This document shows, in pieces, positions 18,278 to 26,103 of a stretch of DNA of 64,000 nucleotides. The notes beneath the pieces were generated by a model, which was given only the letters and a program-made list of their open reading frames with translations, made no database searches and was not told the origin of the DNA. Made by a program: the position numbers and the translations under genes. How positions within the stretch are numbered: position 1 is the stretch's first letter; every line of letters starts with the position of its first letter. The DNA is from CAVVSD01 sp963757125 (GTDB lineage Bacteria; Actinomycetota; Thermoleophilia; Solirubrobacterales; Solirubrobacteraceae), in contig CAVWQP010000004.1 of assembly GCA_963757125.1 (NCBI GenBank), forward strand, positions 1,364,001 to 1,428,000, given 5' to 3'.

Positions 18278-18653
18278 CCACCCGGTGGCCCGCGTCGGCG
18301 AGATCGCGCCGGGCGGACGCAAGATCGTCGAGATCGGCGGTCGCTCGATCGGCGTGTTCAACGTCGACGGCGAGTTCTTCGCGCTGCGCAACCGCTGCCC
18401 GCACCAGGGCGGCCCGCTGTGCGAGGGGCAGGTCCTCGCCGCCATCGCAGGGACGGGTCCCGGTGAGTACGAGCGCGGGCGGCCCGGCGACATCGTCCGC
18501 TGCCCGTGGCACGCGTGGGAGTTCAGCATCCGCACGGGCCGGTCGTGGTTCGACCCCGAGCGCACCCGGGTCAAGGCCTATCCGGTGGAGGTCAAGCACG
18601 CGGAGACGTTCCCCGTGTCGGTGGAGGACGACTACGTCGTCGTGGAGCTGTGA
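18270..18653 (+). CDS. Rieske [2Fe-2S] ferredoxin
   Basis: This 127-residue protein carries one Rieske domain with ligands in NRCPHQGGPLC and RCPWHAWEF (Cys-x-His and Cys-x2-His). A loop of about 30 residues between the two motifs is longer than usual. It has no catalytic domain, so it is an electron carrier, such as for a ring-hydroxylating oxygenase. The ATG at 18270 lies inside the end of the preceding amidohydrolase gene. Its 3' end overlaps the convergent DUF1028 gene by 22 bases. Service to the 7-9 kb oxygenase is inference. Confidence 0.88.
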   Translation: MASHPVARVGEIAPGGRKIVEIGGRSIGVFNVDGEFFALRNRCPHQGGPLCEGQVLAAIAGTGPGEYERGRPGDIVRCPWHAWEFSIRTGRSWFDPERTRVKAYPVEVKHAETFPVSVEDDYVVVEL

Positions 18654-19315
18654 CCGGCCTCCGGCCGCCCCGTCGCCGCGTCGGGGTCCAGCGCACGCGT
18701 GACGAAGTCGCGGGTCCAGGGCGCGTACGTGTCCCAGAGCCGCCGCAGGGCCTCGAGCGGTGCCGGGTCGTCGTCGATGCGCAGGTCGACGAGCGGGAAG
18801 CTCTCCGTGTGCACGACGAGCAGCGCGGCCGACCGCAGTGCGCCCGTCTCGCCGCCGGCGCGCTCGCCGGCCTCCAGGCCCGCGACGAGCTTGCGCGCGA
18901 GCGGTCCGTCGGCGCGCGCGAAGCCGGCGACCATCGCCGGCGCGATCTCGTCGCCCACGAGCATGTTGCCGACGGCCAGGCAGTCGTCGCCCGGCAGCGC
19001 GGCGACCTCGGGTGTCACCCCGGCGCCGTTGTACGCCGCGTGGCTGCCGTCGGCAGTCAGCACGGCGACCTGGCGCCAGTCGCGGTGCGGGGTCGACGCC
19101 GCGACGGCGTCGACGGCCTCCTGCGGGGTGCAGCCCGAGCGGACGAGCTCGAGCGCCCGCGGGCCGAGGCGCGGATCGGTGCGGTGCTGGGTCACGGCGA
19201 CCGCGACGCCCGCGAGCGCGAACGGCACCCGCGCGCCGACCGCGAGGTCCGACGTCGTGACCGCCACGCCGAGCTGACCGGTCTCGGGGCAGCGGCCGAG
19301 CAGCGCGAAGGTCAT
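18632..19315 (-). CDS. DUF1028-family protein (Ntn-hydrolase-like)
   Basis: This 227-residue protein matches the DUF1028 family: it begins TFALLGRCPETGQLGVAVTTSDLAVGARVPFA and includes VAVTQHRTDPRLGPRALELV and DDCLAVGNMLVG. The family has an N-terminal-nucleophile-hydrolase-like fold and often sits beside peptidases and amidohydrolases, but its reaction is not established. It is divergent from the M20 peptidase with only eight bases between the start codons, so the two promoters must overlap the opposite genes or both transcripts must be very short-leadered. Confidence 0.85.
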   Translation of the reverse strand: MTFALLGRCPETGQLGVAVTTSDLAVGARVPFALAGVAVAVTQHRTDPRLGPRALELVRSGCTPQEAVDAVAASTPHRDWRQVAVLTADGSHAAYNGAGVTPEVAALPGDDCLAVGNMLVGDEIAPAMVAGFARADGPLARKLVAGLEAGERAGGETGALRSAALLVVHTESFPLVDLRIDDDPAPLEALRRLWDTYAPWTRDFVTRALDPDAATGRPEAGHSSTTT

Positions 19316-19323
19316 CGGGCGGG

Positions 19324-20442
19324 ATGGTAGGGGCGGGCGAACTGCGGCGGGAGCTCGCGGGCGAGCTCCCGGCGATGCTCTCGGAGATCGAGCGGCTCGC
19401 GTCGATCGACTCGGGCTCCTACGACTCGGCCGGGGTCGACGCCGTGGCCGACGGGTTCGGCGAGCTGTTCGCGGCCCGCGGGTTCGACGTGTCGCGCACC
19501 GGCCACGAGCTGACCGCGCGCCGGCTGCTGGGGTCCGGGCCGACGCTGCTCCTGCTCGGCCACGCGGACACGGTCTGGGCCGAGGGCTGGCCGGTGACCC
19601 GCGACGGCGACTGGCTGCGGGGGCCGGGCGTCGGCGACATGAAGGGCTGCGTGGTGATGGCCGCGCACGCGCTCGGTGTCGCGCTGGCGCACGGGCCGGA
19701 GCGGCTCGGCGCGGTCGAGGTGCTCATCGTCCCTGACGAGGAGCTCGGCAGCCCGGCGAGCCGGGCGTGGATCGAGGAGCGCGCCCGGGCCGCCGACGCG
19801 TGCCTCGGGCTCGAGGCGGGCTGGCCGGGTGGGGGCGTGGTCGTCGCGCGGGGCGCGGTGGGCGCGTTCTACGTGACCGCGCGCGGGCGCACGGCGCATG
19901 TCGCGGCCCACGAGGACGAGGGCGCGAGCGCCGTCTCGGTCCTCGCGCCGCTCGTCGCGGCGATCGAGGCGTGCTCGCGCGACGGCGCGCGGGCGAGCGT
20001 CGGCGTGTTCCGCGGCGGGACGGCACGGCAGGTCGTGCCGGGCGACGCCGAGCTCCACGTCGACCTGCGCGCGCCGGACGCCGCGGGCGCCGAGGCCCTG
20101 CTCGCCCGCGTCCAAGAGGCGGTCGCTGCCGCCGGCGGCGACGGGGTCGAGCTGCAGGTGCGCGGCGGCTTCACGCGACCGCCGCTGGAGGAGGACCGGT
20201 CGCGCCGGCTGTGGGGGCTCGCGCAGGCGCGCGCGGCCGAGCTGGGCATCCCGCTGATCGCCGAGCGCTCGCGCGGCGGGTCGGACGCGAGCTTCGCCGC
20301 GGCGCTGGGCGTGGAGACCCTCGACGGCCTCGGCCCGATCTGCCACGACTCCTGCGCGCGCGGGGAGCGGATCGAGATCGGCAGCCTCGTCGATCGCGGC
20401 GCGCTGTTGGCGGGGCTGGTGCTCGACGTGTTCAGCGGGTGA
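19324..20442 (+). CDS. M20-family metallopeptidase (CPG2/ArgE-like)
   Basis: This is a 372-residue di-zinc amidohydrolase related to glutamate carboxypeptidase and acetylornithine deacetylase. Metal ligands are visible: His in LLGHADTVW, bridging Asp in GVGDMKGC, the catalytic base and ligand Glu pair in VPDEELGS, and the C-terminal His in GPICHDSCARGE. The dimerisation domain lies at about residues 180-290. No signal peptide is present. It would cleave a peptide or N-acyl-amino-acid bond. Pairing with the DUF1028 gene and the upstream GGT-like gene suggests a role in breaking down amide-linked compounds, which is inference. Confidence 0.9.
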   Translation: MVGAGELRRELAGELPAMLSEIERLASIDSGSYDSAGVDAVADGFGELFAARGFDVSRTGHELTARRLLGSGPTLLLLGHADTVWAEGWPVTRDGDWLRGPGVGDMKGCVVMAAHALGVALAHGPERLGAVEVLIVPDEELGSPASRAWIEERARAADACLGLEAGWPGGGVVVARGAVGAFYVTARGRTAHVAAHEDEGASAVSVLAPLVAAIEACSRDGARASVGVFRGGTARQVVPGDAELHVDLRAPDAAGAEALLARVQEAVAAAGGDGVELQVRGGFTRPPLEEDRSRRLWGLAQARAAELGIPLIAERSRGGSDASFAAALGVETLDGLGPICHDSCARGERIEIGSLVDRGALLAGLVLDVFSG

Positions 20443-21264
20443 GGGCCTGCTTGACGGTCGCGGCGGCGACGTTGCGTGATCGTCGTGTGAGGTCCGCCCA
20501 GGTGAAGCGCAGGACGAGCCACCCGGCAGTGAGGGGCTGGTCGGTGGCGAGCCAGGAGTCGGTCTCCACGACGACCTTGTGCTGCGGCCAGGCGAAGTCG
20601 TAGCGCTTGGCGTTGATGCGGTGCTGGGTGTGGGGCTGCGGCAGGTGGTGGCGCCTGCAGATCGTCAGGAAGCGGTCCTCCATCATCGACTGGGTCACGG
20701 TGGCTTCGGTGAGCAGGTCCTTCAGCGCCTTCGACGGGCGGCGGGTGAGGGCGTCCTCGATCGCCTTGGGGTCATAGAGGCGGCGGAACATCGCCTCGCG
20801 CAGCGCTCGCGTCAGCTCGTCGCGGTCCAAGACGTGCGCGAGGTCGGCGAGCGTCCGCGACGGGCTGGTGACCGGGATGCCGCGGTGGATGGTGCGATCC
20901 TGCGCCGCGCAGGCCTCGCGACGGTGCGTCGTGATCCGCGTGCCGCCGACGGATCCCGCGTCGTCACCTCCGGCCTGAACAGCTCACCGAGGCGAATGCC
21001 CCAGAGGGTCGCCGCGCTGCGATGACTCAACACCGCCCCGTCACCGCACGCCAGCACCGCCGCCAGCCACCGTGCCTCCTGCCCCAGGCCGAGGTGCCCG
21101 ACGGCGTACACGCCGCGATGGATCCGGTGCAGCCTCCCCGGCGAGGCGCGGGTCGACGATCGCGTTCGGCGCTCATCGCCGAGCTGCCGCGACGCGACGA
21201 TCCCGTACTGCTCGACCGCCAGGGCGGCCAACTCGACGATCCGTGTGTCACTAAGCTCCTGCAT
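20432..21264 (-). pseudogene. AbiEi-like N-terminal / DUF559 endonuclease-like protein, frameshifted
   Basis: The first part (from the ATG at 21264) reads ELAALAVEQYGIVASRQL and LHRIHRGVYAVGH, the winged-helix start found in type IV antitoxin AbiEi-like proteins. The last part (20830-20432) is a DUF559/Vsr-like nuclease fold ending KRYDFAWPQHKVVVETDSW. Between them, around 20960, one indel breaks the frame; after correction the text reads TIHRGIPVTSPSRTLADLAHVLDRDELTRALREAMF. Two further compensating errors probably lie near 21120-21150. Proteins with this two-part layout are common in actinobacteria and are usually single, without a toxin partner. It is convergent with the M20 gene (11-base overlap). 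Confidence 0.7.
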
Positions 21265-21278
21265 ATCGGGAGTTAGTG
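21249..21278. promoter_or_regulatory. Inverted repeat over the start of the AbiEi-like gene
   Basis: CACTAAGCTCC at 21249-21259 is mirrored by GGGAGTTAGTG at 21268-21278, with one unpaired base. The repeat surrounds the ATG of the AbiEi-like gene (21262-21264) and lies in the 56-base gap to the divergent DUF1254 gene. AbiEi-type proteins are known to repress their own promoters through inverted repeats, so an autoregulatory operator is plausible here. Confidence 0.4.
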
Positions 21279-21320
21279 CACGCGACCGCGACCTTCGCCC
21301 CCCTCTGCGACGATCGGCCC

Positions 21321-22709
21321 ATGGACCGCCGCGTGTTGCCGGGCCGTCTCGGAGAGGTCGCGTTCGACGGCGAGCTGCCGCGGCGCGAGGACGTCGGGCT
21401 CGTGTTCGACGAGCTCGACTACCAGATGGCCTGCCAGGCCTACCTCTGGGCGTTGCCGCTCGTCTCCTACGCGCAGTGGCAGACGCAGCACCGTGACGTC
21501 TTCGGCGCGACGAGCAGCGACCTCGTCCGGTACCTGAGCTACCGCGACCGGCTCGGGCTCATCACGGCCAACGCAACGACCCCGTACATCCTCAACTTCT
21601 TCGACCTGGCCGAGACGGGTCCGCTCGTCATCGAGTTGCCGGCGGGCCCGACGGCCGGCGGGGTGTCGGACTTCTGGCAGCGCGAGTGCGGCGTCCTGGG
21701 CGAGATGGGACCCGATCGCGGACAGGGCGGCACGCACGTCGTCGTCCCGCCGGGCGCAGACGCGCCCATCCTCGACGGTGCCTACACCCTGCAGGCGACC
21801 GGCATGAACATCATGTTCGGGTTCCGCACGCTCGATCCGGACCCCGAGCGCTCGGCGGCGCTCGTCGCGGAGGTGCGGGTCTACCCGTACGCGCAGCGCG
21901 ACGACCCGCCGCCGACCCGCATCGTCAGCCCCGACGGCCGCGCGTGGTCTGGCGATCAGCCCCGCGGGCTCGCGTACTGGGAGCGCCTCCACGACATCTA
22001 CCAGTCGGAGATCGTCGACGAGCGCGACCGCTTCTACCTCGCGATGCTCAAGCAGCTGGGCATCGAGAAGGGCACGCCGTTCGCGCCGGACGATCGCCTG
22101 CGCGGGATCCTCGAGGACGCATCCGCCGCCGGCGAGCTCATGGCGCAGGCCAACACCTTCGTCAAGCGGTTCCCCGGGGCCGAGGTCTGGCCCGACCGCC
22201 AGTGGGACCTCGCCATCGTGCTCGACAACTCGGCACAGCGCGGCGAGCATCACGACGAGCTGCTCGAGCGCGCGTCCTGGTTCTACGAGGCGGTCAGCTT
22301 CTCCGCCGCGATGAAGAGCCAGACGCCCGGGGTCGGGCAGGCGTACCTCGGCGCCTACGCGGACACCGACGGCGCCTGGCTCGACGGCGGCCGGGCCTAC
22401 ACGCTGCGCGTCCCGGCGGACCCGCCCGCGAAGCTCTTCTGGTCGGCGACGGTCTACGACGTCGACACGCGCTGCCTCATCGACAACCCGCAGGGCCGCG
22501 GCGATCGCGGCTCACGCGATCCGGACGTCCGCTACGAGGACGACGGGTCCGTCGTGCTGCATTTCGGGCCCGAGCCGCCGCCGGAGGGCGACACGAACTG
22601 GGTGCAGACGATCCCGGGCCGCCACTGGTTCTCCTACTTCCGCTTCTACGGGCCCCTCGAGGCCTACTTCGACCGCAGCTGGAAGCTCGGCGACATCACG
22701 CCCGCCTAG
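21321..22709 (+). CDS. DUF1254/DUF1214-domain protein
   Basis: This 462-residue protein has the two-part layout of the DUF1254 (N-terminal, about 20-150) and DUF1214 (C-terminal, about 330-450) family. Characteristic pieces are AYLWALPLVSYAQWQ, RYLSYRDRLGLITANATTPYILNFFDL and GRHWFSYFRFYGPLEAYFDRSWKLGDI. The function of the family is not established. There is no signal peptide, whereas many relatives are secreted. The ATG at 21321 is chosen because the family-like sequence begins shortly after it. It stands alone, divergent from the AbiEi-like gene and convergent with the acyl-CoA dehydrogenase. Confidence 0.85.
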   Translation: MDRRVLPGRLGEVAFDGELPRREDVGLVFDELDYQMACQAYLWALPLVSYAQWQTQHRDVFGATSSDLVRYLSYRDRLGLITANATTPYILNFFDLAETGPLVIELPAGPTAGGVSDFWQRECGVLGEMGPDRGQGGTHVVVPPGADAPILDGAYTLQATGMNIMFGFRTLDPDPERSAALVAEVRVYPYAQRDDPPPTRIVSPDGRAWSGDQPRGLAYWERLHDIYQSEIVDERDRFYLAMLKQLGIEKGTPFAPDDRLRGILEDASAAGELMAQANTFVKRFPGAEVWPDRQWDLAIVLDNSAQRGEHHDELLERASWFYEAVSFSAAMKSQTPGVGQAYLGAYADTDGAWLDGGRAYTLRVPADPPAKLFWSATVYDVDTRCLIDNPQGRGDRGSRDPDVRYEDDGSVVLHFGPEPPPEGDTNWVQTIPGRHWFSYFRFYGPLEAYFDRSWKLGDITPA

Positions 22710-22858
22710 ACCTCCTCGCCCGGCCCGCGCCTCCGCCACACCGCGCGCACCTCGGACATCAGGCCGATCTGCGGACCTCCGAGGAGCTCCCAGGACCGGC
22801 CGATCCCGATGAGGAACGAGACGTCGCCGCGGCGTCCATCGCCGAACGTGATTCGCTC
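22710..22858 (-). other. Short intergenic stretch with a possible coding remnant
   Basis: These 149 bases lie between the convergent DUF1254 and acyl-CoA dehydrogenase genes. Read on the minus strand, one frame is open and protein-like (GDVSFLIGIGRSWELLG, then GLMSEVRAVWRR) up to a stop next to the DUF1254 stop, but it has no good start codon. It may be a remnant of a lost gene's 3' end. I do not recognise it. Confidence 0.3.
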
Positions 22859-24049
22859 CTACGCCCTGCGCCCCTGCCCCTCCGGGAAGGTCGAGGCCCC
22901 GGCGTAGCCCTTCGCGTGGAACTCCTCGTCGAGCATCGCCTGGCCGACCTGGTGCATGTACTGCTCGTCGCGGAAGTGCAGCGTGAACGTGCGGACGTCG
23001 CGGTACAGCAGCTCGAGGGGCTGGTCGCGGAACGTCGCCCGCGCGCCGCAGACGTCGAAGGCCCGCTGCGTCAGGTCGAGCGCGAGGCGCTTGGCCAGGT
23101 GCAGCGTCCTGATCGAGGCGAGCTCCGCCTCGTCGTGGCGGCCCGCGTCCCAGAGGTCGGCGGCGGCCCACATCGCGCTCTCGGCGGCGAACAGCTCCGA
23201 GGACATCCCGCCGAGCAGCACGCGCGTGTACTCCGAGCCCGCGAGCTCGTGGCGCTCGCGCACCCAGCCGGTCGTGAAGTCCAGCGCGGCCGCGGCGGCG
23301 CCGAGGTGGTTCGCGGCGAACGCGAGCGTGAACGTCCGCGGATCGCTGCTCGTCCACGCGCCCGGCGCGCCGATGAGCCGCTCAGGCGGCACGACGTAGT
23401 CCTCGATCCGGACGCCCCACGAGACGGTCGCGCGCATGCCCAGGACGTCCCACTGGTCGACGAGCGTGACCTCCGGCGCGTCGCGCGGGACGAGCACCAC
23501 CACGCCGCGCTCCTGGTAGCGCCCGGCGCCGGGCACGGCGGTCCAGACGAGCAGCTCGTCGGCCCCCGGCGCCAGCGACGCGAAGAACTTCGAGCACGTC
23601 AGGTGCCAGCCGTCGGCGTGCTCCTCGAGCTCCGTGCGCTCGATGTCGGCGAGCTTGCCGCCAGGCCGCGCCTCGCTGCCCACGGACGCGAGCAGCCGGC
23701 CGTCGGCCACGATGGTCGGCAGTAGCGCGCGCGCCTGCTCGGGCGACGCGAGCCGGGAGAGGATCCCGAGCGCGTGCGAGTGCACCTGCAGGAGCTGCGC
23801 CGTGACGGTGTCGATCCGCGCGAGGTGGTGCAGCAGCTCGTAGTACGGGCGGTAGCGCCCGTCCCACCACAGGTCCTCGCCGCCGAACTCGCCCGGCGCG
23901 GTCAGCGCGAGCAGGCCGGCGGATCGCAGCTCCGCGAAGTTCTCCTCCGGGAACGCCCCGTCGTCGTCGAGCGCACGGGCACGCGCGCGGAAGCCGTCGG
24001 CCAGCGCGTCGATCCTGCGCAGTCGCTCGGCCTGCTCCGTGGTGGCCAT
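22859..24049 (-). CDS. Acyl-CoA dehydrogenase-family flavoprotein
   Basis: This 396-residue protein has the all-alpha N-terminal domain, the middle beta domain (LLASVGSEARPGGK, HLTCSKFFASLAPGADELLVWT) and the C-terminal helical domain of the acyl-CoA dehydrogenase family. The typical catalytic Glu position is hard to see, and the C-terminus resembles the monooxygenase branch (DszC/SfnC-like: YRDVRTFTLHFRDEQYMHQVG) more than the fatty-acid enzymes. It may therefore be a flavin-dependent monooxygenase or desulfurising enzyme. The ATG at 24049 lies 13 bases after the stop of the homocysteine methyltransferase-like gene, so the two are probably cotranscribed. Confidence 0.82.
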   Translation of the reverse strand: MATTEQAERLRRIDALADGFRARARALDDDGAFPEENFAELRSAGLLALTAPGEFGGEDLWWDGRYRPYYELLHHLARIDTVTAQLLQVHSHALGILSRLASPEQARALLPTIVADGRLLASVGSEARPGGKLADIERTELEEHADGWHLTCSKFFASLAPGADELLVWTAVPGAGRYQERGVVVLVPRDAPEVTLVDQWDVLGMRATVSWGVRIEDYVVPPERLIGAPGAWTSSDPRTFTLAFAANHLGAAAAALDFTTGWVRERHELAGSEYTRVLLGGMSSELFAAESAMWAAADLWDAGRHDEAELASIRTLHLAKRLALDLTQRAFDVCGARATFRDQPLELLYRDVRTFTLHFRDEQYMHQVGQAMLDEEFHAKGYAGASTFPEGQGRRA

Positions 24050-24062
24050 GGCGTCGATCCCT

Positions 24063-25112
24063 TCAGAGCTCCTTCGCATAGGCGAGATTGTGGTCCTTCA
24101 GCTTGGCATCGGTGCCGAGGAACGCGTGCTTGGTCATGTCCGGGCTGAAGCGGCTGGCCGGCGGGCGCCGGCCCAGGGCCTCGGCCATGGCGCGGGTCAT
24201 GTGCGGCGCGTTGCCGCAGCAGACGCCGAGGTAGGACGCGCCGAGCGCGTAGGCGTCGCGGGCGAACTCGGCGATCTCGTAGCGGTTGGTGAGCAGCGGA
24301 TCGAGCGCGGTGGGGAACGGGCGCCCGCCCGGCAGCTCGCAGTCGCACCCGTCGTCGGTCAGCGACTGGAAGCTCGGCTCGGCCTCGCTCGTGCGGTACG
24401 GGACCGGCAGCGCGGCGACGTGGCAGTCGACGGCCGCGCGGATCGCGCCGAGCAGCGGCAGCATCGTCTTCGGCCCGCGGATGCAGTTCACGCCCACGAC
24501 GTCGGCCCCGGCGTCGGCCAGGCGCCTGCACGTCTCCTCCGGGCTCCAGCCCTCGCGGACCTCGGGCGCGCGGTGGATCGACAGGGTGATCACCGACGGC
24601 AGCCCGCTCTCGCGGATGACGTCGAGCGCGATGAGCGCCTCCTCGCCCCAGGAGAACGTCTCGCCGACGACCATGTCGACGCCCGCCTCGACCATCCAGC
24701 CGACCTGCTCCTCGAACATCGCGCGCACGGCCGCGCGCCCGGCCGGGTCGGGGGAGAAGGCGTTCGTGTTGCAGAGGTTCCCGGCGGACAGCGTCCCGGT
24801 GTCGCGGGCCACCGTGGTCGCGATCTCCAGCGCGGCCCGGTTGAGCGGCTCGAGGAGGTGCTCCTTGTCGATGACCCGCAGCTTCTCGCGGTGCCCGTAG
24901 TACGTGAACGCCTCGACGACGTCCGACCCCGCATGGACGAACTCGCGGCTGAGGCCCTCGACGAGCCCGGGCTCCTCGAGGACGATCTCCGGGACGAAGG
25001 CGCCGGCCTGGAGATAGCCGCGGCGCTCGAACTCGAAGAGGTAGCCCTCCGCGCAGATGACGGGGCCGTCCTCGAGGCGCTCCAGGAGGCCTCGGGTCGT
25101 GGAAGTGCTCAT
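24063..25112 (-). CDS. Homocysteine S-methyltransferase-family protein
   Basis: This is a 349-residue zinc-dependent methyltransferase of the betaine/homocysteine type. The zinc ligands are visible as one Cys in VGVNCIRGP and a Cys pair in LGVCCGNAPHM. Other family traits are GETFSWGEEALIALDVIRESG and the N-terminal ICAEGYLFEFERRGYL. Such proteins move a methyl group from betaine, S-methylmethionine or another donor to homocysteine, and catabolic clusters use them to demethylate substrates. It overlaps the nitrilase-family gene by four bases (ATGA) and precedes the acyl-CoA dehydrogenase-like gene, so it is the middle cistron of a three-gene operon under the IclR-type sites. Confidence 0.88.
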   Translation of the reverse strand: MSTSTTRGLLERLEDGPVICAEGYLFEFERRGYLQAGAFVPEIVLEEPGLVEGLSREFVHAGSDVVEAFTYYGHREKLRVIDKEHLLEPLNRAALEIATTVARDTGTLSAGNLCNTNAFSPDPAGRAAVRAMFEEQVGWMVEAGVDMVVGETFSWGEEALIALDVIRESGLPSVITLSIHRAPEVREGWSPEETCRRLADAGADVVGVNCIRGPKTMLPLLGAIRAAVDCHVAALPVPYRTSEAEPSFQSLTDDGCDCELPGGRPFPTALDPLLTNRYEIAEFARDAYALGASYLGVCCGNAPHMTRAMAEALGRRPPASRFSPDMTKHAFLGTDAKLKDHNLAYAKEL

Positions 25113-25951
25113 CGGGGTGTCGGCTCCTGGGGGGTAGTGCTCGGCAGGGAGTACAGCTCGGGTCGGCGATCGCCGAAGACGTCGTTGCGGTCGCCCCACG
25201 ACTTGTCGCGCGCGCGTGCGAGGTCCAGATCCGCGACGAGGAGCGCCTCGCCGTCCTCGGGGCCGGCGACGACGTTGCCGTCGGGATCGACGATGACGCT
25301 CGCCTGCGCCCAGCGCACACCGCGCTCCTCGCCGGTGCGGTCGGCCTGGACGACGTAGACCCGGCTCGCGTTGGCCGCCGCCATCGCGATCGCGATCTCG
25401 ATCGGGATCGGCTCCGTCGGGCGCGGCGGCGCCGGCGAGTTCATGGGCACCGCGACGATCTCGGCGCCCGCGAGGGCGGCGCGGCGGATGTGCTCGGGGA
25501 ACGCGGCGTCGAAGCAGACGGCGAGCCCGATGCGCCCGGCGGCGGTGTCGACGACGGGTGGCGCGAGGTCCCCGGGCACGAAGATCTCCGGCTCGCGGTC
25601 CCACAGGTGCGTCTTGCGGTAGACGGCGCGGACGCCGGTCGGGTCCACGACGACGGCGGAGTTGCGCAGCGCGCCATCGGCGTCGAGCTCGCACAGGCCG
25701 GCGACGATCACGAGGCCGTTCGCCCGCGCCGCGTCGTGCCACGCGCGCACGGACGGGCCGTCCACGGGCTCGGCGGCGGCGCGCGCCTCGGCGGCGTCAG
25801 CGAACGCGTAGCCGCTCGTGCAGAGCTCGGGCAGGACCACCAGGCCGGCCCCGCGCTCGGCCGCGGCAGCGAGCGCGTCGAGGGAGCGCGCGCGGTTTCC
25901 TGTGGTGTCGCCCAGGACCGGCGAGAGCTGGGCCGCGAGGGCGCGAACCAC
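25109..25951 (-). CDS. Carbon-nitrogen hydrolase (nitrilase superfamily)
   Basis: This 280-residue enzyme has the Glu-Lys-Cys triad of the superfamily: Glu in VVLPELCTSGYAF, Lys in VYRKTHLWDREPEIF and Cys in IGLAVCFDAAFPEH. It hydrolyses an amide, N-carbamoyl compound or nitrile. The GTG at 25951 (VVRALAAQLSPVLGD) is preferred because the conserved first strand follows at once; TTG and GTG codons further upstream lie within the promoter. The promoter on the minus strand has TTGACC (26018-26023) and TATAAC (25994-25999) with an 18-base spacer. An N-carbamoylputrescine-like or omega-amidase role would fit the polyamine-type neighbourhood, as inference. Confidence 0.88.
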   Translation of the reverse strand: MVRALAAQLSPVLGDTTGNRARSLDALAAAAERGAGLVVLPELCTSGYAFADAAEARAAAEPVDGPSVRAWHDAARANGLVIVAGLCELDADGALRNSAVVVDPTGVRAVYRKTHLWDREPEIFVPGDLAPPVVDTAAGRIGLAVCFDAAFPEHIRRAALAGAEIVAVPMNSPAPPRPTEPIPIEIAIAMAAANASRVYVVQADRTGEERGVRWAQASVIVDPDGNVVAGPEDGEALLVADLDLARARDKSWGDRNDVFGDRRPELYSLPSTTPQEPTPR

Positions 25952-25990
25952 CCCGTCGGTTGGCGCTTGAGAAGGAACGGCCAACGTCTG

Positions 25991-26007
25991 ATGGTTATAC
26001 GCCAACG
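25991..26007. promoter_or_regulatory. Candidate IclR-type operator at the nitrilase-gene promoter
   Basis: On the minus strand this reads CGTTGGCGTATAACCAT and overlaps the -10 hexamer TATAAC at 25994-25999. It matches the pattern TTG-G-C-N5-x-x-CA seen at three other promoters of the cluster. Two more GTTGGC half-sites (25959-25964 forward and GCCAAC at 25980-25985) lie nearby in opposite orientation. The divergent IclR gene is the obvious candidate regulator. Confidence 0.5.
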
Positions 26008-26064
26008 GCGGTTGCACGGTCAAGCGTCGGGCGAGGCCTCGTGTATCTTCGCGCTCAACAGGCG

Positions 26065-26079
26065 TTGGGTATGTGGCCT
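26065..26079. promoter_or_regulatory. Candidate IclR-type operator upstream of the IclR gene
   Basis: TTGGGTATGTGGCCT lies 25 bases before the GTG start of the IclR gene and shares TATGTGGC with the site at 32584. It is the weakest match of the four on its right half. Position suggests autoregulation. Confidence 0.45.
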
Positions 26080-26103
26080 TGCGCAGTGGCGAACCGGGGT
26101 TCC

